DNA of 32,112 nucleotides from Phycisphaerae bacterium (GCA_030432035.1 JAUIHO010000034.1:1-32112); one strand, 5' to 3'. Shown: positions 1 through 8,838, counted from the first letter of the stretch. Made by a program: numbers and translations. The notes: a model not told the origin generated them from the sequence alone.

Positions 1-494
1 CGCTGCCGCGCGACTTGCTGGCTGCGCGACGCTATTCGATGGCCTGTCCCGCGTTGCCGACATGCGGGTTGGCGATTACCGAATCCGAACGCGTCATGCC
101 GGATGTGGTGACCGACCTGGAAAACGAGTTGCAACGATTGGGTGTTGCCGACGAACCCCTGACGGTGCGTATGACCGGCTGCCCGAATGGGTGTTCGCGT
201 CCGTACACGGCGGATATCGCGTTCGTCGGTCGCAAGCCGGGCGAGAAGTACAACATCTACGTGGGCGGCGGTTTGGCCGGCGATCGCGTCGTGGATTTAT
301 ATGCGGCGGACGTGCCGATGCCGCAAATGATCGACAGCCTGCGACCGTTGTTGCAACAGTGGGTCGATCAACGCGAAGCCGATGAGAGTTTCAGCAATTA
401 CTACCGCCGATGGCGCGGTGATGTCGAACCGCGACGGATCATCACGGGGGCCGAAACGCCGTTGGTGAATGGCGAAGCATCGGATGCGTCGTGA
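1..494 (+). CDS. sir: Sulfite reductase (ferredoxin/siroheme type), C-terminal part, 5' end outside the window
   Basis: This is the C-terminal part of a siroheme/4Fe-4S sulfite reductase, which reduces sulfite to sulfide with six electrons; the reading frame is open to the window edge. The four cluster/siroheme cysteines are visible as C-x5-C (codons at 45 and 63, in ACPALPTC) and C-x3-C (codons at 180 and 192, in RMTGCPNGCSRPY). The RMTGCPNGC form and the following PY fit assimilatory sulfite reductases better than nitrite reductases, but without the N-terminal half the substrate is not certain. The stop at 492-494 overlaps the hemA start by one base. Its position in front of a tetrapyrrole operon makes sense because the enzyme needs siroheme. 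Confidence 0.88.
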   Translation, partial: LPRDLLAARRYSMACPALPTCGLAITESERVMPDVVTDLENELQRLGVADEPLTVRMTGCPNGCSRPYTADIAFVGRKPGEKYNIYVGGGLAGDRVVDLYAADVPMPQMIDSLRPLLQQWVDQREADESFSNYYRRWRGDVEPRRIITGAETPLVNGEASDAS

Positions 495-1522
495 TGTTGA
501 ACCGCATTCACTGCATCAGTTTTTCTCATAAGCGTGCACCAGTCGAAGTCCGTGAGTTGTTAGCACGCCGACGCGATGACTTGGCGTCGTTTCGCGCCGA
601 ACTGTGCAAGCGATTTGAGGGTGCGGTGGTGCTGAGTACGTGCGGGCGATTTGAGATTTACGTAGCAACGCGGAATGCCGATCATTGCGTCACGTGGCGT
701 GATGGGTTTGGAGTCGAAGCGGCAGGTTTTAACGAATACGCCGTCTGTCGCTCGGGGCATTCGGCCGTCGAGCATTTATTAATGGTTGCTGCTGGGTTGG
801 ATTCACCTCTGCCGGGCGAAGATCATATCCTCGGGCAGGTGCGCGACGCTTTTCTGGCGGCTGATGAGCAAGGGGCGACCGACCCGTTGTTGTCGGCTTT
901 GTTTCGCGCGGCCATTGCATGCGGACGCCGCGTGCGCCGCGAAACTTGCATCAAACAGTTGGCGACGTCCTATGCGGCGCAGTCAATAAAGATTCTGAAT
1001 AGTCATGTGTCGCGCGATGAACCGGTATTGATCGTCGGTAGTGGGTCGCTGGCGCATGAGGTGGCGGTCGGATTGCGCGACGGTGGGCATAAGGCAATTA
1101 AGGTGGTCAGCCGCCACGAGCAACGCGGTCGAGAACTTGCCAAGCGCGTTGGATGCGAATGGCACGGCTGGAATGAGCTTGGAACGCGTTTGTCCTGCAC
1201 CCGCGCTGTGGTGTGTTGCACGGCTGCGAGGCAACCGATTATTAAGACGGAATCAATCAACGGCCTTAGTCTGCCGCACTGCATCGTCGATCTGGGCATG
1301 CCGCGAAATGTTGATGCAGCCGTGAGAGAAAGTTGTGTGACCTACATCGATTTGGATTCATTGCCCGGTGCACAGGCATTGACGAAAGACGTGTTGGAGG
1401 ACGCAAAGCGAATCGTTGCCGAAGAATCGCGACGATACTTGGATTGGCTCATTAGGCGAGATGTGGCGCACGAACGATTGGCACACGGCAGAATTGCTTC
1501 CGAACAGGGGGCCGCCGCATGA
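494..1522 (+). CDS. hemA: Glutamyl-tRNA reductase, short form
   Basis: The enzyme reduces glutamyl-tRNA(Glu) to glutamate-1-semialdehyde, the first step of the C5 tetrapyrrole pathway. The nucleophilic cysteine is Cys50 in STCGRFEIY; the family motif is STCNRTE(L/I)Y, so Asn51 is Gly here while Cys50 and Arg52 are kept. His94 in EHLLMVAAGLDS and the GEDHILGQVRDAF segment match the catalytic domain. A Rossmann segment (VLIVGSGSLAHEVA) and IVDLGMPRNVD follow. The protein has 342 residues against roughly 420 or more for the family, and ends just where the C-terminal dimerisation helices would begin. I chose ATG 494, which overlaps the upstream stop (TGATG); GTG 491 is also possible. It overlaps the next gene by four bases. 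Confidence 0.9.
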   Translation: MLNRIHCISFSHKRAPVEVRELLARRRDDLASFRAELCKRFEGAVVLSTCGRFEIYVATRNADHCVTWRDGFGVEAAGFNEYAVCRSGHSAVEHLLMVAAGLDSPLPGEDHILGQVRDAFLAADEQGATDPLLSALFRAAIACGRRVRRETCIKQLATSYAAQSIKILNSHVSRDEPVLIVGSGSLAHEVAVGLRDGGHKAIKVVSRHEQRGRELAKRVGCEWHGWNELGTRLSCTRAVVCCTAARQPIIKTESINGLSLPHCIVDLGMPRNVDAAVRESCVTYIDLDSLPGAQALTKDVLEDAKRIVAEESRRYLDWLIRRDVAHERLAHGRIASEQGAAA

Positions 1523-2307
1523 TGCAAACGACATTGATTTTAGCCGCGCATGGGGATGGCGATGAATCGGAATCTAACACCAGAGTGCGCGCCATTGCGA
1601 GCGAGATTCATCGCGACGGTATGTTTAGTCAGGTGTTGTCGACATTCAATAAGGGCACGCCGAGTTTTGAAAACGTATTACGAGAAGTAAATACGTCGCA
1701 CGTCGTGGTTGTGCCATTGATGACGAGCGATGGTTACTTTGCCAACGACGTTTTGCCGCAACGACTGTACGCCGGGCAACCTGAGGCGCAGCCTACGGAG
1801 GTCACCATCACGCCGCCCATCGGTGTTGCGACTGAGATAGAATTGATGCTCATCGACGCGGTTCATGAGGTGTTGGCCGAGTTTTCGCTTGATGCGTCGG
1901 CAACTGATGTATTGGTCGTCGGGCATGGGACGACGCGAAATGCCAACAGCAGCCAGCGAACGAACGCAATTGCGAATGCGTTGGCAGATGCGACTCCCGT
2001 AAGAAACGTATTTACAGCGTTCTTGGATGAGCCGCCTTCGATCAAGTCGGTATTGTCTAATACGCGAAATGGTGATTTGGTGGTGGTTCCCTTTTTGTTC
2101 GGTGGCGGCGGGCATGTGTTGCATGACATTCCCAAAGCACTGGGCATGCAACCGCAATTGCGCGGCTACTTCGAGCCGGTCTTACTCCGGCGAGATGACG
2201 GAATGACCATTCTGTTACCGCCGTTGGGTTGGATGCCGGGCATCGTCGATGTAATTCGTAGCGTTGCAGGTAAGGCAGTGACAGACTTAGAGGCGGCGCG
2301 TGTATGA
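1519..2307 (+). CDS. cbiX: Sirohydrochlorin chelatase, CbiX type, two-domain
   Basis: This is a class II tetrapyrrole chelatase that inserts Fe or Co into sirohydrochlorin. Two CbiX-like halves are seen. The first has AAHGDGDE (His11) and VVPLMTSDGYFANDVLP. The second has VVGHGTTRN (His136) and VVPFLFGGGGHVLHDIP (His199, His202). The duplicated 262-residue layout is that of long CbiX/SirB-like proteins. Beside sulfite reductase and a uroporphyrinogen methyltransferase, iron insertion to give siroheme is the likely role; cobalt cannot be excluded. A Shine-Dalgarno run AGGGGG lies at 1506-1511, seven bases before ATG 1519, and ATG 1522 is an alternative start. It overlaps hemA and hemC by four bases each. 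Confidence 0.82.
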   Translation: MMQTTLILAAHGDGDESESNTRVRAIASEIHRDGMFSQVLSTFNKGTPSFENVLREVNTSHVVVVPLMTSDGYFANDVLPQRLYAGQPEAQPTEVTITPPIGVATEIELMLIDAVHEVLAEFSLDASATDVLVVGHGTTRNANSSQRTNAIANALADATPVRNVFTAFLDEPPSIKSVLSNTRNGDLVVVPFLFGGGGHVLHDIPKALGMQPQLRGYFEPVLLRRDDGMTILLPPLGWMPGIVDVIRSVAGKAVTDLEAARV

Positions 2308-3254
2308 GCATTCGATGTATACAACCCGAGTTGGTTTCGTCGGTGCAAATGCCAGACCACCGTTACCGTTTAGGAACGCGCGGCAGTCGACTTGCGCTGT
2401 GGCAGGCGCATTGCGTTGCAACGCAGTTAGCGGCGCACGGGGTCAACGTTGAGATCGTCGAACTCGATACATTGGGCGATCGCGATTTGGCTACGCCGCT
2501 AACGGGCTTTGTTGGCGTGACACCGTTCGCGGATGACATCGAGCAAGCATTGTTGCGGGGCGATATCGATCTGGCGGTGCACAGCTATAAGGACTTGGCA
2601 ATGCAACCGACACCCGGAACGACTATTGCAGCCGTGCCCGTCCGTGCCGATGCGCGCGATGCGCTCGTCGCATGCAACGCCTGGACATTGACGGACTTAC
2701 CAACGGGTGCCGTCGTTGGAACCTGTAGCGCCCGCCGCTCGGCGCAATTGCTGCAACTGCGCGATGATCTAGTCATTAAACCGTTGCGCGGTGACGTGCC
2801 TTCACGTGTCAAGCAATTGCAAGCGGGTCAGTTCGACGCCATCGTGCTGGCAGTCGCCGGGTTACAGCGGCTTGGCATGGACGATGTGATTACGGAATAT
2901 TTCAGCGTCGATGCGATGGTGCCTGCTCCGGCCCAAGGCGCATTGGCCGTGCAGGTGCGATCCGACGATGCAAATCTTCAAGCATCGGTCGGTCGAATCG
3001 ATGATTGTTCACTTCATAGGGCTGTAGATCTTGAACGAGCGGCGCTGGCCGTTTTGGAGCCGCTTGCGCCGTGTGTGGCGGCGCATGTACAGCCTATCGG
3101 TGACGATACATACAAACTCATCGTGCGCGTCATCGATAGGAACGGTGTTAAACAAATTGATGAATCGCTTCAAGGCAATGTTGCCAACTTAACAGAGCAG
3201 ATTGAAATGTTCGTCAATAAGTTATCGCGAACGACCATACGGGTGGCGGTATGA
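2304..3254 (+). CDS. hemC: Hydroxymethylbilane synthase (porphobilinogen deaminase)
   Basis: The enzyme joins four porphobilinogens into hydroxymethylbilane using a covalent dipyrromethane cofactor. The N-terminus YRLGTRGSRLALWQ, the DLAVHSYKDL motif (usually HSLKD) and VGTCSARRSAQL are typical. The cofactor cysteine should be Cys257 in LEPLAPCVAAHVQPIG, where most homologues have GGC before the PIG. The length of 316 residues fits the family. ATG 2304 overlaps the cbiX stop (ATGA) and is the coupled start, but it leaves about 15 residues ahead of the conserved region; ATG 2349 (MPDHRYRLG) is an alternative. The stop overlaps the next start by four bases. Confidence 0.93.
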   Translation: MSIRCIQPELVSSVQMPDHRYRLGTRGSRLALWQAHCVATQLAAHGVNVEIVELDTLGDRDLATPLTGFVGVTPFADDIEQALLRGDIDLAVHSYKDLAMQPTPGTTIAAVPVRADARDALVACNAWTLTDLPTGAVVGTCSARRSAQLLQLRDDLVIKPLRGDVPSRVKQLQAGQFDAIVLAVAGLQRLGMDDVITEYFSVDAMVPAPAQGALAVQVRSDDANLQASVGRIDDCSLHRAVDLERAALAVLEPLAPCVAAHVQPIGDDTYKLIVRVIDRNGVKQIDESLQGNVANLTEQIEMFVNKLSRTTIRVAV

Positions 3255-4825
3255 CGGCAGTCGGTCGCGTGATTTTGGTCGGTGCAGGCCCCGGTGATCC
3301 GGGGCTCATCACAGTCAAGGGGCTGGACTATCTTCGCCGCGCGGATGTTGTGCTGTACGACCGACTGATTGGGCATGCGTTATTGAACCAAGCACCATCC
3401 CGAGCGATGTTGATTGACGTCGGCAAGATTCCGCGAAATAGCCAAAACCCGCAGCACGAGATCAATCGGCAACTAATCGAACATGCGCAGGCGGGCAATC
3501 TGGTCGTGCGTCTGAAAGGTGGCGACCCGTTTGTGTTCGGCCGCGGTAGCGAAGAACTCGATGCCTGTCGAGCAGCGGGCATCGCGTGCGACGTGATTCC
3601 CGGCATTTCGAGCGCGTTGGCAGCGCCGGCGGCAGCCGGCATTCCCGTTACGTTACGCGGCGTCGCGCGGCACTTCACGGTGCTAACGGCGCATGCCGAA
3701 ACCAGCGAGCTGCCCGATTATGATTTCGACGCGTTGGCCAAGCTCGATACGTTGGTCGTGCTGATGGGCTTGCGCACGTTACGGTCGTTGACGACGCGCC
3801 TGATCGACGCCGGTCGCGCACCGGACACGCCAGCGGCAACGATTGCCAGCGCGACGACGCCCACGCAGCGCGTCGTCACTGGTACGCTCGCGGATATCGC
3901 AGACCGTGTGGAAGCTGCGGGTTTGTCGTCACCGGTCGTGACGGTCATCGGTGCCGTCGCTGCGCGGGCTGAAGATGTTGCATTCCAAGTGGACGACCTT
4001 GCCAAAATATTGAATGAAAATCGTGAAAGAGATCATGCGAAATGCCTTGCCAATCGGCGTGTGGTCGTTACGCAAGCAGAGACCACATCGAGCAATTTGC
4101 ATCGTTTGTTGCATGCTCACGGCGCGGAGGTTGTGCATTGCCCATTAATTGCAATTGAAACCGAGCCGATGACGGATACGATTTTCAATACAATCGATGA
4201 GTTGCGCGACGGACGCTTCGATTGGCTCGTCTTTACGTCGGTGCACGGCGTAAGATCATTTTGGTCATTGCTCCGCTTGGCTGGATGCGACGCGCGAACG
4301 GTGGGACATGCACGCGTCGCGGCGTTAGGCAAAGGAACTGCGGTGGCACTATCAGAGTATGGTCTACACGCGGACTTGGTGCCGAAACGGGCCTTGGCGA
4401 CGGAGTTAGCGAGTGAGTTAATCGAGCGAATAAGAGATGAAGTAGTGAATGAGCCGCGCGTACTATTTCCACGCGGGAATCTCGCGCTACCAACCGTGAA
4501 TAACCAACTTACGGCTGCCGGATGCACAGTCGTCGATCCGATTGTGTATCGAACCCATCCGCAAATGCTAAGCGACGATCAACGCGACCGCCTCACCAAT
4601 GGTGTCGACGCAATCCTGTTTTGCAGCCCGTCGGCAGTTGAAGAATTTGCCCGGCAAGAGATCGAAATTGGTAATGCAATCATTGGATGTATCGGCCCGA
4701 CCACGGCGGACGCGGCGCAAGGGCTTGGCATTCGCGTCGACATCGTACCACAGGAACCAGGCTCGGATGGGTTGGTACGGGCCCTGGTCGCGCACTACGA
4801 TGCGTTGCAGGAGGTGGCGGTATGA
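3251..4825 (+). CDS. cobA-hemD: Uroporphyrinogen-III C-methyltransferase / uroporphyrinogen-III synthase fusion
   Basis: This is a two-enzyme fusion of 524 residues. Residues 1 to about 255 are a SAM-dependent methyltransferase (SUMT) that makes precorrin-2: the glycine-rich loop GAGPGDPG is at 11-18, with GGDPFVFGRGSEE and PGISSALAAPAAAGIP downstream. From about residue 265 (RRVVVTQAE) to the end is a HemD-type synthase that cyclises and inverts ring D of hydroxymethylbilane to uroporphyrinogen III, recognisable by VFTSVHGVRSFW and AILFCSPSAVEEF. The fusion places formation and methylation of uroporphyrinogen III on one chain, which favours the siroheme/corrinoid branch. Such fusions are known in many bacteria. 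It overlaps both neighbours by four bases. Confidence 0.93.
   Translation: MTAVGRVILVGAGPGDPGLITVKGLDYLRRADVVLYDRLIGHALLNQAPSRAMLIDVGKIPRNSQNPQHEINRQLIEHAQAGNLVVRLKGGDPFVFGRGSEELDACRAAGIACDVIPGISSALAAPAAAGIPVTLRGVARHFTVLTAHAETSELPDYDFDALAKLDTLVVLMGLRTLRSLTTRLIDAGRAPDTPAATIASATTPTQRVVTGTLADIADRVEAAGLSSPVVTVIGAVAARAEDVAFQVDDLAKILNENRERDHAKCLANRRVVVTQAETTSSNLHRLLHAHGAEVVHCPLIAIETEPMTDTIFNTIDELRDGRFDWLVFTSVHGVRSFWSLLRLAGCDARTVGHARVAALGKGTAVALSEYGLHADLVPKRALATELASELIERIRDEVVNEPRVLFPRGNLALPTVNNQLTAAGCTVVDPIVYRTHPQMLSDDQRDRLTNGVDAILFCSPSAVEEFARQEIEIGNAIIGCIGPTTADAAQGLGIRVDIVPQEPGSDGLVRALVAHYDALQEVAV
4809..4814 (+). promoter_or_regulatory. Shine-Dalgarno of hemB
   Basis: A perfect AGGAGG sits inside the end of cobA-hemD, seven bases before ATG 4822. 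It fixes the hemB start, although the same frame is open further upstream to 4687. It also means hemB can be initiated strongly in its own right as well as by coupling. Confidence 0.8.
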
Positions 4826-5805
4826 CGTTGCCAAAGTATCGCATGCGTCGTCGACGGGGTAGTGAAAGCATGCGTGCCCTTACGCGCGAGACGCGCCTGC
4901 ATGTATCCGATTTGGTGTTGCCAATCTTTGTTGCCGAACGCGAATCGGATGCCGGGCCGGTGTCGTCGATGCCCGGCGTCGAGCGTTACGCAGTAACCCA
5001 ACTCGAACGATTGGCCGAACGATTGAACGGCTCCGGTGTTCCCGCCGTCATGCTCTTCGGTATTCCGGCAAAAAAAGATGCCGACGGTAGCGGCGCATGG
5101 AAAGACGATGGTGTTGTCTGCCAAGCACTGCAACGACTGCGAACGCTGGTGCCGGAGCTCACGCTAATGGCTGATGTCTGCCTTTGCGAATACACCAGCC
5201 ATGGCCATTGCGGCATGTTGAACGGCGAGGCGGTCGATAACGATCGCACGTTGGTTGCGTTGCAGAAAGCCGCGCTGGCTTACGCGCGGGCGGGGGCGGA
5301 CATCGTCGCGCCGAGCGGCATGATGGATGGGATGGTCGCCGCGATTCGCAGTGCGCTCGATGAAAACGACCAGACGGATACGGCGATTCTTTCGTATGCC
5401 GTCAAATATGCGTCGGCATTTTATGGTCCGTTTCGCGACGCGGCGGATTGCGCGCCGTCGTTCGGTGATCGACGTACGCATCAGATGGATCCGGCCAATC
5501 GTCGCGAGGCTCTGCGCGAGGCGGAAATCGACCTGCAGGAAGGGGCCGACATGCTAATGGTCAAGCCGGCGCTGAGTTATCTCGACGTCTTGTCGAGTTT
5601 AAAGCAAGGGTTTAAGGGCGTTCCGTTAGCAGCCTATCAGGTCAGCGGTGAATACAGCATGATCAAAGCGGCGGCCGCGAACGGTTGGATCGACGAGCGC
5701 AAGATTGCGTTGGAAACACTTCTATCTATCAAGCGCGCCGGGGCCAGCATGATTCTGACATACTTCGCGTTGGACGCGGCGCGCTGGTTGCGCCAAGATG
5801 GTTGA
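4822..5805 (+). CDS. hemB: Porphobilinogen synthase (5-aminolevulinate dehydratase), zinc type
   Basis: The enzyme condenses two 5-aminolevulinates to porphobilinogen. The zinc-binding cysteines Cys120, Cys122 and Cys130 are in DVCLCEYTSHGHCG, so this is the Zn-dependent class and not the Asp-rich Mg class. The two Schiff-base lysines are Lys195 (AVKYASAFYGPF) and Lys248 (MVKPALSYLDV). The N-terminal RMRRRRGSESMRALTRETRL and the substrate loop QMDPANRREA are normal for the family. The 327-residue length is typical. The start at 4822 overlaps the upstream stop (ATGA) and has a perfect SD. hemL starts at or just after its stop. Confidence 0.95.
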   Translation: MTLPKYRMRRRRGSESMRALTRETRLHVSDLVLPIFVAERESDAGPVSSMPGVERYAVTQLERLAERLNGSGVPAVMLFGIPAKKDADGSGAWKDDGVVCQALQRLRTLVPELTLMADVCLCEYTSHGHCGMLNGEAVDNDRTLVALQKAALAYARAGADIVAPSGMMDGMVAAIRSALDENDQTDTAILSYAVKYASAFYGPFRDAADCAPSFGDRRTHQMDPANRREALREAEIDLQEGADMLMVKPALSYLDVLSSLKQGFKGVPLAAYQVSGEYSMIKAAAANGWIDERKIALETLLSIKRAGASMILTYFALDAARWLRQDG

Positions 5806-5806
5806 T

Positions 5807-7135
5807 ATGTCTGCATCACCTTCGCGCGAAAACACAGCGGTACCGAATTCCGTTTCTACTCAAACATCTTCCGCGTTATTCGAACGTGCCCAGGCGCTTA
5901 TGCCCGGCGGCGTTAATTCGCCGGTGCGATCGTTCCGCTCCGTCGGCGGTCAACCGGTTTATATTCAAGCCGCGCAAGAATGTTATCTCATCGACGTCGA
6001 GGCTCGGCGTTATATCGACTATATCGGTGCGTGGGGCCCAGCCATCGCGGGTCATGCCCATCCAACAGTTGTCGCGGCGCTGCAAGCCGTGGTTGCAAAC
6101 GGTACGGCGTTCGGTACATGTTGCGCACAAGAGGTTGCGCTAGCCGAGCGCATCGTCGATCGATTCGATTCAATTGAAAAAGTGCGCATGACCAATTCGG
6201 GCACAGAGGCCGTCATGAGTGCCATTCGCCTTGCGCGGGCCGCGACGGGACGCGAGCGCATCGTGAAGTTCGCCGGTTGTTACCACGGTCATATGAACGG
6301 CATGTTGGCGCGTGCCGGTTCGGGCGTGGCGACGTTGGGACTGCCCGATTCGCCGGGCGTAGTGACGGCGGATGTCGCGCAAACATTGACGGTCGATTTT
6401 GGAGATATGGCGGCAGTTGAACGACTGTTCACCGAGCATCGCAAGCAAATTGCCGCCGTCATCGTGGAGCCCGTCGCTGCAAACATGGGCGTCGTGCCGC
6501 CGCCGAATGGATTCTTGGAAGGATTACGAGAGATAACGCAACGCGATGGCGCGCTGTTGATCTTTGACGAGGTGATGACGGGATGTCGACTGGGGTCGGG
6601 TGGCGCGCAAGAAGTTTATGGCGTTACGCCGGACCTAACGACACTCGGCAAAGTCATCGGCGGGGGCATTCCGATCGGCGCGTACGGCGGAAGTGCGGCA
6701 TTGATGAATCAGGTCGCGCCCTCCGGTCCGGTTTATCAGGCGGGGACGTTCTCTGGTAATCCATTGGCGATGACAGGCGGCATTGCAACGCTCGACCTAT
6801 TGGACGCCGCAGCTTATCAAACGTTGGAGGTAAGCAGCCTTCGATTGGCTGAGGGATTACAACGTGCGATGCACGATGCAGGTGTGGGCGGATGTGTGCA
6901 GCGCGTCGGGTCGATGTTGACCATTTTCTTCGGTGTCGAAAAAGTGGTGAACTACGCTGACGCACAAGCCGCCGATATGGAAACGTTCGGTCGGTTCTTC
7001 TACGGCATGCTCGACAGAGGAATCCATCTGCCGCCGAGTGGGTTTGAAGCTTGGTTTGTGTCGCTAGCGCATAGCGATGCTGTGATCGACGAAACGATTG
7101 CGAAGGCAAGCGACGTATTGAAGTCCCTACGTTAG
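5807..7135 (+). CDS. hemL: Glutamate-1-semialdehyde 2,1-aminomutase
   Basis: This PLP enzyme converts glutamate-1-semialdehyde to 5-aminolevulinate and is the direct partner of HemA. MPGGVNSPVRSF near the N-terminus is diagnostic, and the PLP lysine is Lys282 in TTLGKVIGGGIPIGAYGG. NSGTEAVMSAIRLARAATGR, CYHGHMNG and FDEVMTG are the cofactor and substrate segments. The length of 442 residues is slightly more than the usual 425-430, because of a poorly conserved N-terminal extension of about 20 residues. I chose ATG 5807, one base after the hemB stop; in-frame ATG 5798 would overlap hemB by eight bases. It is the last gene of the operon. No clear rho-independent terminator is seen in the 119 bases before the convergent pckA. 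Confidence 0.95.
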   Translation: MSASPSRENTAVPNSVSTQTSSALFERAQALMPGGVNSPVRSFRSVGGQPVYIQAAQECYLIDVEARRYIDYIGAWGPAIAGHAHPTVVAALQAVVANGTAFGTCCAQEVALAERIVDRFDSIEKVRMTNSGTEAVMSAIRLARAATGRERIVKFAGCYHGHMNGMLARAGSGVATLGLPDSPGVVTADVAQTLTVDFGDMAAVERLFTEHRKQIAAVIVEPVAANMGVVPPPNGFLEGLREITQRDGALLIFDEVMTGCRLGSGGAQEVYGVTPDLTTLGKVIGGGIPIGAYGGSAALMNQVAPSGPVYQAGTFSGNPLAMTGGIATLDLLDAAAYQTLEVSSLRLAEGLQRAMHDAGVGGCVQRVGSMLTIFFGVEKVVNYADAQAADMETFGRFFYGMLDRGIHLPPSGFEAWFVSLAHSDAVIDETIAKASDVLKSLR

Positions 7136-7254
7136 CGCGATTGGCCCGCCGCGAACTTAAGCAAATTCAGTCAACGATGAAATACGACGCGGCACTGTGG
7201 CACTGGCGAAGGACCGGTGAACACCAACATCTCATCTTTAGCCGCAATTGATAT

Positions 7255-8838
7255 CTAAATCTGCGGGCCAGCGTTGCGAATATCTTCGCTGGCACCTTCT
7301 TCATATTTCTTAAAATTGGTGCGGAAAAGTTCGGCCAGCTTCTTGGCCGTTGCGTCGTATTTGGATTTATCCGCCCACGTGTTCTTCGGAATCAGCATAT
7401 TCGAATCAACGGCGGGGCAGGACGTGACGACGTCGAAGCCGAAGATCGGGTCTTTTTCGACAGTCGCCTTTTGCAGGGTGCCGCTGTGGATGGCGTCGAT
7501 AATGCTACGCGTGATCGACAACTTCATGCGCTCGCCCGTCCCGTACGCGCCGCCGCTCCAGCCGGTGTTGACCAACCAAACATTCGTCTTGTGCTTGGCC
7601 ATCTTGGCCACTAACAGCTCGGCGTATTTGGCGGGGTGCCAAACCAAGAACGGTCCGCCGAAGCAGGGCGAAAACGTTGCTTCCGGCTCGGTGACGCCCA
7701 TCTCGGTGCCGGCGACCTTGGCCGTATAGCCGCTGATGAAGTGATACATCGCATGCGCTTGCGTCAGTCGGCTGACCGGCGGCAACACGCCAAACGCGTC
7801 GCACGTAAGGAAGATTACGTCGGTCGGATGGTCGGCGATACACGGAATCTTGGCGTTGCTGATAAATTCGATCGGATACGCGCCGCGCGTGTTCTGCGTG
7901 ATGCTGGCGTCCCCGAACTTAACGGCGTGGCTTTGTTCGTCGAAGACAACGTTCTCAAGCACAGCACCGAAACGCAGGGCGTTAAAGATTTCGGGCTCCT
8001 TCTCCGGCGTCAGGTCGATGGCTTTTGCGTAACAACCGCCTTCGATATTGAAGATGCCTTCGTCGGTCCAGCAGTGTTCGTCATCACCGACAAGCAATCG
8101 TTTCGGGTCGGCCGAAAGCGTGGTCTTACCCGTGCCCGAGAGGCCGAACAGAATCGACGAGCGCCCTGTGTTGATATCCGCGGTGGCGGAGCAGTGCATC
8201 GACAAGATGCCGTCGCGCGGCATCAGGTAGTTCATTATTGTGAATACGCCTTTTTTCATTTCGCCGGCGTATTGCGTACCGAGGATGACCATTTCGCCGG
8301 AGCCGAAGTGAAGATCGACGCTCGTCTTCGATGTCATCCCCGTGGTTTGGCGATTCGCGGGAAACTTACCGGCGTTATAAATCACGTAGTCGGGTTCGCC
8401 GAAGCGCTCCAACTCTTCGCGCGTCGGGCGAATCAACATTGTCGTCATAAACAGCGCGTGGTAGGGGCGCGAACAGATGATGCGAATCTTGAGCCGATGT
8501 TTCGGATCCCAACCGGCAAATGCATCGACGCAATACAATCGATCGCACGTGTTCAGATAGTCGCGGGCGCGTTCGCGATTGACCTTGAACACGCTCTCGT
8601 CGATATCCATATTGACCGGCCCCCACCAAATGTCCTGTTCGGTTTCGGGGTCGCGTACGATGCGTTTGTCTTTCGGTGACCGGCCGGTTTTGGCACCGGA
8701 ATAGGCGATCAGCGCGCCCGTGTCCGACAGCGACGAGTCGGGCTCCAGCCGTAACGCCTCAAGATAAAGCTGCGCGGCGGAAAGATTGCGAAGCACGTCG
8801 TCAACCTGGATGTCGTATTGGCTCAAGTCGATCTTCAT
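7255..8838 (-). CDS. pckA: Phosphoenolpyruvate carboxykinase (ATP)
   Basis: The enzyme converts oxaloacetate plus ATP to phosphoenolpyruvate, CO2 and ADP, the entry step of gluconeogenesis. The kinase P-loop GLSGTGKTT is at about residues 231-239. It is followed by LLVGDDEHCWTDEGIFNIEGGCYAK, quoted here only as the metal/nucleotide region around the DDEH and EGGCYAK motifs. Upstream, GRSPKDKR and YHALFM mark the N-terminal domain; NTGWSGGAYGTGERM near the C-terminus is conserved too. Its 527 residues match the ATP-dependent family, and it is unlike the GTP-dependent enzymes. It stands alone and is convergent with hemL. A candidate promoter lies about 110 bases upstream of the start. Confidence 0.96.
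   Translation of the reverse strand: MKIDLSQYDIQVDDVLRNLSAAQLYLEALRLEPDSSLSDTGALIAYSGAKTGRSPKDKRIVRDPETEQDIWWGPVNMDIDESVFKVNRERARDYLNTCDRLYCVDAFAGWDPKHRLKIRIICSRPYHALFMTTMLIRPTREELERFGEPDYVIYNAGKFPANRQTTGMTSKTSVDLHFGSGEMVILGTQYAGEMKKGVFTIMNYLMPRDGILSMHCSATADINTGRSSILFGLSGTGKTTLSADPKRLLVGDDEHCWTDEGIFNIEGGCYAKAIDLTPEKEPEIFNALRFGAVLENVVFDEQSHAVKFGDASITQNTRGAYPIEFISNAKIPCIADHPTDVIFLTCDAFGVLPPVSRLTQAHAMYHFISGYTAKVAGTEMGVTEPEATFSPCFGGPFLVWHPAKYAELLVAKMAKHKTNVWLVNTGWSGGAYGTGERMKLSITRSIIDAIHSGTLQKATVEKDPIFGFDVVTSCPAVDSNMLIPKNTWADKSKYDATAKKLAELFRTNFKKYEEGASEDIRNAGPQI

Noticed and set aside
7136..7254. Terminator between convergent hemL and pckA
   Set aside because: Only a tiny GGTG-AA-CACC palindrome (near 7216) is present, without a T-run on either strand.
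7636..8679. A 347-codon open frame on the plus strand opposite pckA
   Set aside because: It is Arg/Asp-rich, has no family resemblance and mirrors the codon pattern of the well-conserved pckA on the other strand.
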